16,312 bases of DNA from Pseudomonadota bacterium (lineage in GTDB: Bacteria > Pseudomonadota > Alphaproteobacteria > Caulobacterales > Caulobacteraceae), in the NCBI GenBank assembly GCA_023390245.1, contig JAEWDF010000053.1, forward strand, positions 1 to 16,312, written 5' to 3'. A model generated the notes under the pieces. That model had not been told where the DNA came from. It did no database searches and saw nothing but the letters and a program-made list of their open reading frames with translations. Made by a program: the position numbers and the translations under genes. This document shows, piece after piece, positions 7,867 through 13,210 of the stretch. How positions within the stretch are numbered: position 1 is the first letter of the stretch; the number at the start of each line of letters is the position of its first letter.

Positions 7867-7888
7867 GGTATAGCGCCGCGAAACGCGG
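7867..7888 (-). promoter_or_regulatory. Possible ald promoter with adjacent inverted repeat
   Basis: On the minus strand, GCTATACC (7874-7867) matches seven of eight positions of the Caulobacter -10 consensus GCTANAWC, about 57 bases before the ald start. The perfect inverted repeat CCGCG-AAA-CGCGG (7876-7888) abuts it where a -35 or activator site would be. I see no good -35 hexamer. That pattern fits an activator-dependent promoter, but this is inference. Confidence 0.35.
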
Positions 7889-7939
7889 AATCCTGCTCAT
7901 TTTCGCGGCGGGCCTCCTCCAGCCCCGCCGCCCGCTTCC

Positions 7940-8416
7940 TCAGACGTAGAAGCCTTCGCGCAGGTTCACGCCGTACTCGATCCAGGCCTTGAGGGCCGCC
8001 AGCATCTGCGACCAGCCCTGGCAGTTGCCGAACGCCGCCTTCAGGCCCGCGGGCGTCTCGCGCCAGCCGCTCTCCTCGATCGTGACCAGGGTGCGGCCGT
8101 CCTCCAGCGGCTCGAAGGTGAAGACCACCGTGGTCATATAGGCCGCGCCCGTCGTGGCGGCGCCCGCCTCGGACGGACCGTCGTTGGCCTCCCATCTCAG
8201 GACGATGCGCCGGTTCGGCTCGACCTCGACCGCCTCGACGGGGAAGGGACCGGGGAAGTCGGCGAAGTCCCACTGGACCGTTCGGCCCGTCTCTAGCCGC
8301 CCCGCCGCGCCGCCGGTGGTGAAATAGGCCGACAGCTTCGCCGGATCGGCGACGGCCTCGAACACCTGCTCGACCGGCCGGGCGATGCGGCCGGACACCT
8401 TGAACCTCAGATCCAT
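7940..8416 (-). CDS. SRPBCC / AHSA1-domain protein
   Basis: This 158-residue protein belongs to the Activator-of-Hsp90-like (AHSA1) branch of the SRPBCC (START-like) fold. The N-terminal strand and helix read FKVSGRIARPVEQVFEAVADPAKLSAYF, with the family pattern I-x-A-P-x-E-x-V-F-x-A-x-x-D-P. The middle reads PNRRIVLRWEAN, and the C-terminal helix GWSQMLAALKAWIEYG fits the W-x-x-x-L-x-x-L-x-x-x-L-E pattern. The fold makes a hydrophobic ligand cavity; no substrate or enzymatic function is known for most bacterial members. ATG 8416 follows AAGGGAG at good spacing. Reading on to ATG 8470 would run through the palindromic operator, so I reject that start. Genes of this family are very often paired with an ArsR repressor, as here, though usually in one operon rather than divergently. 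Confidence 0.9.
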   Translation of the reverse strand: MDLRFKVSGRIARPVEQVFEAVADPAKLSAYFTTGGAAGRLETGRTVQWDFADFPGPFPVEAVEVEPNRRIVLRWEANDGPSEAGAATTGAAYMTTVVFTFEPLEDGRTLVTIEESGWRETPAGLKAAFGNCQGWSQMLAALKAWIEYGVNLREGFYV

Positions 8417-8442
8417 CGCGCGGGCTCCCTTGTTTGGCCGCC

Positions 8443-8470
8443 ATGATGTTATATTCTTATAACATGTCAA
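8443..8470. promoter_or_regulatory. Divergent operator/promoter between the SRPBCC gene and the ArsR gene
   Basis: ATGTTATA (8446-8453) and TATAACAT (8458-8465) form a perfect 8+4+8 inverted repeat, the size and AT-rich style of an ArsR-dimer operator. On the minus strand an exact TTGACA (8470-8465) sits at its edge, and CATCAT (8448-8443) is a weak -10 after 16 bases, so a bound dimer would lie inside the SRPBCC promoter. On the plus strand TTATAA (8457-8462) could be a -10, with TTGGCC (8434-8439) as a -35 at 17 bases. The right arm overlaps the ATG of the ArsR gene. Confidence 0.65.
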
Positions 8471-8796
8471 GCGACGCGAATCAGGACCGGGTGTTCAAGG
8501 CCCTGTCGGCGGGGGTGCGCCGCGCCATGCTGGACGCCCTGAAGGACCGGCCGCAGACCACCGGCGCGCTGTGCGAACGGTTCCGGCCCCTGGACCGATG
8601 CACGGTGATGCAGCACCTGAAGGTGCTGGAAGGCGCCGACCTGATCATTGTCCAGCGCAAGGGCCGCGAGCGCTGGAACCATCTCAATCCCCTGCCGATC
8701 AAGCAGGTCCATGACCGATGGATCGGTCCCCACGCGGCGCGGGCCGTGGACGTGCTGGACCGGCTGAAGACGGACCTGGAGACCCCGGCCGGCTGA
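8464..8796 (+). CDS. ArsR-family winged-helix repressor, partner of the AHSA1 gene
   Basis: This 110-residue protein has the ArsR/HTH_20 layout: DRVFKALSAGVRRAMLDALKDRPQTTGAL (first helices, residues 8-36), RCTVMQHLKVLEGADLIIVQRKGRERWNHLNP (recognition helix and wing). It has no Cys-x-Cys metal box of the ArsR/SmtB metal sensors, so metal sensing is unlikely. It belongs with the subgroup that represses a neighbouring AHSA1/SRPBCC gene and itself. ATG 8464 is the best-looking start, although it lies inside the operator; if transcription begins after the -10 at 8457-8462, the GTG at 8491, preceded by AGGA, could be the true start and would still retain the whole domain. The gene ends 3 bases from the convergent gabD stop. 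Confidence 0.92.
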   Translation: MSSDANQDRVFKALSAGVRRAMLDALKDRPQTTGALCERFRPLDRCTVMQHLKVLEGADLIIVQRKGRERWNHLNPLPIKQVHDRWIGPHAARAVDVLDRLKTDLETPAG

Positions 8797-8799
8797 GGC

Positions 8800-10251
8800 C
8801 TATTTCAGCGCCAGGGTCGTGGTCTTGACGTCCACATATTCGTCGACGCCGTGCGCCGAGCCCTCGCGGCCGTAGCCGGACTGTTTGACGCCGCCGAAGG
8901 GGGCGACAGGGGTGGAGATCAGCCCGGTGTTGACGCCGCACATCCCCGCCTCGATCCGGCGGCCCAGGCGCATCGCGCGGTCCAGGTCGCGGGTGAACAG
9001 ATAGGAGGCCAGGCCGAATTCGCTGGCGTTGGCCTTCTCCAGCACCTCTTCCTCCGTATCGAAGGCGAACACCGGGATCATCGGACCGAAGGTCTCCTCC
9101 TCGCGGAACAGTTGGTCGTCGCCGCCCAGAGTCACGGTCGGCTGGAAGAAGCGGCCGCCCAGGGCGTGGCGTTCGCCGCCGGTCAGCACGCGGCCGCCGT
9201 CGGCCTTGACCGCCGCGACGTGCCTTTCGACCTTGTCGACGGCCTTGTCCTCGATCAGCGGGCCGACCTTCACCCCGTCGTCGAAGGCGGAACCGACCTT
9301 GATCTTGGCCACCTCGGCGGCCAGCTTCTCGGCGTAGGCCTCGGCGACCGACCGCTCGACATAGACCCGGTTGGGGCAGACGCAGGTCTGGCCCGAGTTG
9401 CGGAACTTGCCCTTGATGGTCTCGGCCACCGCCAGGTCCAGGTCGGCGTCGGCGAAGACGATCAGCGGCGCCGCGCCGCCTAGCTCCATCGACACCCGCT
9501 TCAGGGTCGGGGCGCACTGCTCCGCCAGCTTGCGGCCGACGGGGGTGGAGCCGGTGAAACTGAGCTTGCGGATCAGCGGGCTGTCGGTCAGCGCCTTGCC
9601 GATCACGCTCGCCTCGCCCGTCACCACCGACAGGGCGCCGACCGGCAGGCCCGCCTGATAGGCCAGCTCGGCCAGGGCGATGGCGGTGAACGGCGTCTGG
9701 CTGGCCGGCTTGACCACGGCGGTGCAGCCGGCGGCGAAGGCCGGCCCCAGCTTGCGCGTCAGCATGGCGGCCGGGAAGTTCCAAGGCGTGATCAGGGCGC
9801 ACGGCCCCACCGCTTCGCGCCAGGTCAGGATCAGGTGGCCCAGCGGGCTGTCCTGCGTCTCCCCGATCAGTCGTTCCGCCTCGCCGGCGAACCATTTGAT
9901 GAAGCCGTTGGCGTAGGCGACCTCGCCCTTGGCCTCCTCGAACGGCTTGCCGTTCTCCAGCGCCATCAGGGCGCCCAGCCCTTCGGTGTTCTCGTCGATC
10001 AGTTCGGCCCATCGGCGCAGGAAGGCCGCGCGCCTGTGCGGGTCCGAGCGCGACCAGGCCGGGAAGGCGTCGGCCGCCGCCTGGATGGCCCGCGTCGTCT
10101 CCGCCTCGCCCAGGTCGGGGACATGGCCGATCACCTGGCTCGTCGCCGGGTCGTCCACCGCGATCCCGCCGCCGCCCGCGGGAACCGGCTCGCCGGCGAT
10201 CAGGGCGTGCTGGCGCAGAAGGGCGAGACCGGCGTCGCGGGGGTCGGGCAT
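8800..10251 (-). CDS. gabD: NAD(P)-dependent succinate-semialdehyde dehydrogenase
   Basis: This cytoplasmic aldehyde dehydrogenase oxidises succinate semialdehyde to succinate, the last step of GABA degradation. The 483 residues equal E. coli GabD (482). Conserved residues are Asn158 in TPWNFP, Lys181 in KPASQTP (cofactor ribose or 2'-phosphate binding), the FTGSTPVGRKL loop (232-242), the general base Glu256 in SMELGGAAP, and nucleophile Cys290 in NSGQTCVCPNR. Cys292 makes the C-x-C pair that forms a redox-switch disulfide in human SSADH; whether it does so here is unknown. ATG 10251 has GGAG 6 bases upstream; an extension to 10314 would run into the transporter. It lies 37 bases after the MHS transporter stop, implying an operon in which the transporter brings in the carbon source. 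Glutarate-semialdehyde dehydrogenase is a possible alternative specificity. Confidence 0.93.
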   Translation of the reverse strand: MPDPRDAGLALLRQHALIAGEPVPAGGGGIAVDDPATSQVIGHVPDLGEAETTRAIQAAADAFPAWSRSDPHRRAAFLRRWAELIDENTEGLGALMALENGKPFEEAKGEVAYANGFIKWFAGEAERLIGETQDSPLGHLILTWREAVGPCALITPWNFPAAMLTRKLGPAFAAGCTAVVKPASQTPFTAIALAELAYQAGLPVGALSVVTGEASVIGKALTDSPLIRKLSFTGSTPVGRKLAEQCAPTLKRVSMELGGAAPLIVFADADLDLAVAETIKGKFRNSGQTCVCPNRVYVERSVAEAYAEKLAAEVAKIKVGSAFDDGVKVGPLIEDKAVDKVERHVAAVKADGGRVLTGGERHALGGRFFQPTVTLGGDDQLFREEETFGPMIPVFAFDTEEEVLEKANASEFGLASYLFTRDLDRAMRLGRRIEAGMCGVNTGLISTPVAPFGGVKQSGYGREGSAHGVDEYVDVKTTTLALK

Positions 10252-10288
10252 GGGGAGCTCCAGGCTGGGATGGGACCGAATAACGCGC

Positions 10289-11941
10289 TCAGCGCCCGAT
10301 GGTGTCCAGGTCACGGCCGCGCGTCTCCGGCATCCAGACGAAGGTCACGACGACGGCGATGGCGGTGAAGGCCACCGAATACCACAGGCCGAAGTAGATG
10401 TTCCCCGACGCCGCCGCCAGGGCGAAGCTGGCCGCTGGCAACAGGCCGCCCACCCAGCCGGTGCCGATGTTGTAGGGCAGGCTCATAGCCGTGTAGCGCA
10501 CCCGCGTGGGGAACAGCTCGACCAGGGCCGCCGCCTGCGGGCCGTACAGGGCGCAGGCCGCCGTCATGAAGACCATCAGGATCAGGAAGACCAGCGGCAG
10601 GTTGATCCGCCCCGGATCGGCCCGGTCGGGATAGCCGGCGGCGACAAGGGCGGCGTGGACGCGCGCCTGGACCTCCTCGCGCGCCGCCTTCAACGCGGGG
10701 GGCGACATCCGTGCGCCCTCGATGGAGGCGACCTCCACCCCACCGACCCGCACCAGGGCGGTCGATCCCGCCGGCGCCGGCGCGGTGTCGTAGGAGACGC
10801 CGGCGTTGGTCAGGATGGTCTTGACGATGTCGCAGGAGCTGGAGAAGGCCGCCTTGCCGACCGGATCGAACTGCACCGCGCAGGTCGCGGGATCGGCGAC
10901 CACCGTCACCGGCGCGCGCGCCTGCGCCTCCGCCAGCGCCGGATTGGCCGCGCGCGTCAGGGCATGGAAGCCGGGGAAGAAGGCGACCAGCGCCAGGATC
11001 ATGCCGAACAGCATGACGGGCTTGCGTCCCACCCGGTCCGACAGCCAGCCGAAGAAGACATAGAGGAAGGCCGAGGCGGCCGAGATCGCCAGCACCAGGC
11101 CGTCGACCGTCGCCACGTCGATCTTCAGCATCCGCTCCATGAAGAAGCGGGTGTAGAAATAGCCGCAGTACCAGACGGCCCCTTGCGCGAACATCACGCC
11201 GAACAGGGCGATCAGCACGTAACGCCCGTTCGTCCACGTCAGGAAGGCCTCGCGATAGGGCGCGCGACGGGCGCCGCCCTCGGCCTCCATGCGACGGAAG
11301 GCCGGGCTTTCGCCCAGCTTCATCCGGATCCACAGCGAGATGGCCAGGAGCAGCCCCGACAGCAGGAAGGGAATGCGCCAGCCCCAGGCGTCGAAGGCCT
11401 CTGTCCCGACGATCGCGCGCGTCGCAAGGATCACCACCAGCGCCCCGACCAGGCCCAGCACGGCGGTGGTGTTGATCCAGCTGGTCATGAAGCCGCGATT
11501 GTCCGGCCGGGCGTGCTCGGCGACATAGATGGCCGCCCCGCCATACTCGCCGCCCAGCGCGAAGCCCTGCAGCACCCGCAGGGTCAGCAGCAGGATCGGC
11601 GCCGCCAGGCCGATGGCGCCGTGGTCGGGCAACAGGCCGATCGCCACCGTCGCCAGGCCCATCATGGTGATGGTGACCAGGAAGGTGGTCTTGCGCCCCA
11701 CCTTGTCGCCGAACCAGCCGAACACCAGGGCGCCCAGCGGCCGCACCACGAAGCCGACCCCGAAGGTCAGCAGCGCCAGGATGTAGCTCGTGGCCTCTCC
11801 GACGTCGGCGTAGAAATGCCGGGCGATGACGGTGGTCAGCGAGCCGAAGATGAAGAAGTCGTACCACTCGAACGCCGTGCCGGCGGCCGAGGCCCCGACC
11901 ACGGTCCTCAGGCCCGGCTCGCGGGCGGCGTCTTCAGTCAT
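10289..11941 (-). CDS. MHS-family (metabolite:H+ symporter) MFS importer with a large periplasmic insert
   Basis: This inner-membrane proton symporter is of the ProP/KgtP/ShiA type. Family marks are FEWYDFFIFG in TM1 (residues 24-33), GWFGDKVGRK in loop 2-3 (75-84), RVLQGFALGGEYGGAA (122-137), and the second motif A GWLSDRVGRK (298-307). The 550 residues exceed the usual 420-450 because about 118 residues (327-444) are inserted between TM9 and TM10. By topology that loop faces the periplasm. The insert contains Cys354 and Cys370, a possible disulfide. ATG 11941 has GGGAGG about 9 bases upstream. A dicarboxylate, betaine or GABA-like substrate is suggested only by gabD downstream; the family sequence alone does not fix it. 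TAGGAT at 11989-11984 (minus strand) could be a -10. Confidence 0.92.
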   Translation of the reverse strand: MTEDAAREPGLRTVVGASAAGTAFEWYDFFIFGSLTTVIARHFYADVGEATSYILALLTFGVGFVVRPLGALVFGWFGDKVGRKTTFLVTITMMGLATVAIGLLPDHGAIGLAAPILLLTLRVLQGFALGGEYGGAAIYVAEHARPDNRGFMTSWINTTAVLGLVGALVVILATRAIVGTEAFDAWGWRIPFLLSGLLLAISLWIRMKLGESPAFRRMEAEGGARRAPYREAFLTWTNGRYVLIALFGVMFAQGAVWYCGYFYTRFFMERMLKIDVATVDGLVLAISAASAFLYVFFGWLSDRVGRKPVMLFGMILALVAFFPGFHALTRAANPALAEAQARAPVTVVADPATCAVQFDPVGKAAFSSSCDIVKTILTNAGVSYDTAPAPAGSTALVRVGGVEVASIEGARMSPPALKAAREEVQARVHAALVAAGYPDRADPGRINLPLVFLILMVFMTAACALYGPQAAALVELFPTRVRYTAMSLPYNIGTGWVGGLLPAASFALAAASGNIYFGLWYSVAFTAIAVVVTFVWMPETRGRDLDTIGR

Positions 11942-12029
11942 TGGGGGTCCCTCCCGGCGCCGTCTGCGGGCGCTTTCGGCGGAATCCTAGCGGTGCGCGC
12001 GCGCCGGCGAAAGAGCCAAGGCGGCGCCT

Positions 12030-12057
12030 CTTGACGGCGCGCCGGCCCATCCCATCT
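12030..12057 (+). promoter_or_regulatory. Sigma-32 (RpoH) type heat-shock promoter of the hsp20 gene
   Basis: CTTGAC (12030-12035) matches five of six bases of the sigma-32 -35 element CTTGAA. TCCCATCT (12050-12057) matches seven of eight of CCCCATNT. The spacer of 14 bases is in the accepted range. It would start transcription near 12065, giving a leader of about 125 nt. The position ahead of a small heat-shock gene supports the call. Confidence 0.55.
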
Positions 12058-12088
12058 GAAGCGTCGAGGGCGCCGATGTCGGGCTCTC

Positions 12089-12189
12089 CAGATCTGCCGG
12101 GGCCGGTTTCGGGCCGATGGATCTGACTCCCTTCCGTCCGGGCCAAACCGCCGGGCGGCTCAACCTTGCTGATCCTCAGGAGGATGCTG
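12089..12189 (+). promoter_or_regulatory. Candidate ROSE-type RNA thermometer in the hsp20 leader
   Basis: Three consecutive hairpins can be drawn. In the first, CAGATC (12089-12094) pairs with GATCTG (12120-12125) around an inner GGCC/GGCC stem. In the second, 12134-12141 pairs with 12151-12158 over 8 base pairs including one U-G, with a 9-nt loop. In the last, CUUGCU (12165-12170) faces the Shine-Dalgarno AGGAGG (12178-12183): C-G, U-G, U-A, a G-G mismatch, C-G, U-A, closing a 7-nt loop. UUGCU against the Shine-Dalgarno with a G-G mismatch is the hallmark of ROSE thermometers, known from alphaproteobacterial small heat-shock genes. An alternative fold pairs AUCCU (12172-12176) with AGGAU (12181-12185); it too would hide part of the site. 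Confidence 0.5.
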
Positions 12190-12663
12190 ATGCGTACCTA
12201 TGATTTCACCCCGCTGTACCGTTCGGCCGTCGGTTTCGACCGCCTGGCCGGCCTGCTCGAAAGCGCCGCGCGCACGAGCCAGGAAGGCGGCTATCCGCCC
12301 TACAACATCGAGACGACCGGCGAGAACGCCTACCGGATCGAGATCGCCGTCGCCGGCTTCGGCCCCGACGAGCTGAACATCGAGGTCAAGGAAAACCTGC
12401 TGACCGTCACCGGCCGCAAGACCGCCAACGACGACGGATCGCAGAAGACCTATCTGCACCGCGGCCTGGCCGAGCGCGACTTCGAGCGCCGCTTCCAGCT
12501 GGCCGACTATGTTGTCGTCACCGACGCCAACCTGGTCAACGGCCTGCTGTCCATCGCGCTGAAGCGCGAGCTGCCCGAGGCGCTGAAGCCCCGCCGTATC
12601 GAGATCGGCGCCGGCCCGGCCCTGATCGAGGGCAAGACGGAAAAGAAGGCCAAGGCGGCCTGA
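12190..12663 (+). CDS. Hsp20 small heat-shock protein (IbpA-like, class A)
   Basis: This ATP-independent cytoplasmic holdase binds unfolding proteins in oligomers and passes them to DnaK/ClpB. The 157 residues comprise an N-terminal arm with MRTYDFTPLYRSAVGFDRL, typical of IbpA-type proteins, and an alpha-crystallin domain at about 36-130. The domain shows PPYNIE, YRIEIAVAGF, RGLAERDFERRFQL (91-104) and the A-x-x-x-N-G-x-L motif (113-120). The tail contains the I-x-I anchor IEI (137-139), which links dimers into oligomers. ATG 12190 lies 6 bases after a perfect AGGAGG; the in-frame ATG at 12184 abuts that site and is too close. The gene is monocistronic, with a heat-shock promoter and structured leader upstream and a terminator downstream. 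Confidence 0.96.
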   Translation: MRTYDFTPLYRSAVGFDRLAGLLESAARTSQEGGYPPYNIETTGENAYRIEIAVAGFGPDELNIEVKENLLTVTGRKTANDDGSQKTYLHRGLAERDFERRFQLADYVVVTDANLVNGLLSIALKRELPEALKPRRIEIGAGPALIEGKTEKKAKAA

Positions 12664-12690
12664 GCCGCCGTCACGCCTGAGAGACTGTGG

Positions 12691-12717
12691 AAGGGCGGCG
12701 TTCGCGCCGCCCTTTTT
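12691..12717 (+). terminator. Intrinsic terminator after hsp20
   Basis: A perfect 10-base stem (12691-12700 with 12705-12714) has a TTCG tetraloop and is followed by T residues to 12717. It starts 27 bases after the hsp20 stop and ends 6 bases before the convergent rppH stop. The opposite strand lacks an equally good T-run (only the AA of the stem is mirrored), so its use by rppH is uncertain. Confidence 0.88.
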
Positions 12718-12723
12718 CGCGTC

Positions 12724-13203
12724 CTACTCCGGCCGCGCGAACGGCGCGAAGGCGGCGACGACCGCTTCATAGGCCGGCCGCTTGAACGGCACGATCAGGC
12801 CGCAGGCGTCGGACAGCGGCGCCCAGCGCCAGGCATCGAACTCCGCCTCCCCGTGCGCCTCCAGGTCGATCTCCGTCTCGTCCCCGGTGAAGCAGAAGGC
12901 GAACCACTGCTGCCGCTGGCCCTTGAAGCCGCGCCAGGCCTTGGCGTTGTCCATCGCCTCGGGCGGGAAGTCGTACAGCACCCAATCCTCGGTGCGGCCC
13001 AGAAGCCGGACCGACCGGACGCCTGTCTCCTCGCGCAATTCGCGCCGTGCGGCGGCCTCCAGGTCTTCGCCGGCGTCCACCCCGCCCTGCGGGAACTGCC
13101 AGTTATAGGGGCCGGGCGTGGCGTGGCGCCGGCCGTACCAGGCCAGGCCGTCGCGATTGAACAGCACCACGCCGACGTTGGGGCGATACAGGGTCAGGTC
13201 CAT
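12724..13203 (-). CDS. rppH: RNA pyrophosphohydrolase (Nudix family)
   Basis: This cytoplasmic Nudix hydrolase removes pyrophosphate from the 5' triphosphate end of transcripts, which opens them to RNase E decay. The 159 residues include LYRPNVGVVLFNRDGLAWYGRR and NWQFPQGGVDAGE, both characteristic of RppH. The Nudix box runs from Gly40 through Glu46 to REL-REE-TGV (54-62), with metal ligands Glu55, Glu58 and Glu59. KGQRQQWFAFCF (about 94-105) is the conserved RppH segment after the box. ATG 13203 is set by the standard start MDLTLYRPNVG and lies 7 bases after the YibQ-type gene's stop. It is probably the last gene of the envelope cluster. The related dinucleoside polyphosphate hydrolase name (IalA/NudH) refers to the same family. 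Confidence 0.95.
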   Translation of the reverse strand: MDLTLYRPNVGVVLFNRDGLAWYGRRHATPGPYNWQFPQGGVDAGEDLEAAARRELREETGVRSVRLLGRTEDWVLYDFPPEAMDNAKAWRGFKGQRQQWFAFCFTGDETEIDLEAHGEAEFDAWRWAPLSDACGLIVPFKRPAYEAVVAAFAPFARPE

Positions 13204-13210
13204 GCCGGGA

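Noticed and set aside
7905..7931. GCGGCGGG / CCCGCCGC hairpin downstream of the SRPBCC gene as a terminator
   Set aside because: The stem is 8 bases with a loop of 11, but neither strand has a T-run after it, so I do not call an intrinsic terminator.
8464..8796. A metal-sensing role for the ArsR-family protein
   Set aside because: The Cys-x-Cys box and other usual metal ligands are absent, and the neighbour is an AHSA1 protein rather than a metal resistance gene.
10311..11867. A 518-codon same-strand frame within the MHS transporter gene
   Set aside because: It is an alternative frame of the transporter with Arg/Gly/Pro-rich content; the overlapping frame has all MHS motifs.
9929..12034. 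A 701-codon open frame on the plus strand opposite gabD and the transporter
   Set aside because: It is antisense to two well-supported genes; its product is rich in Arg, Gly, Gln and His with no domain, as expected from GC-rich shadow frames.
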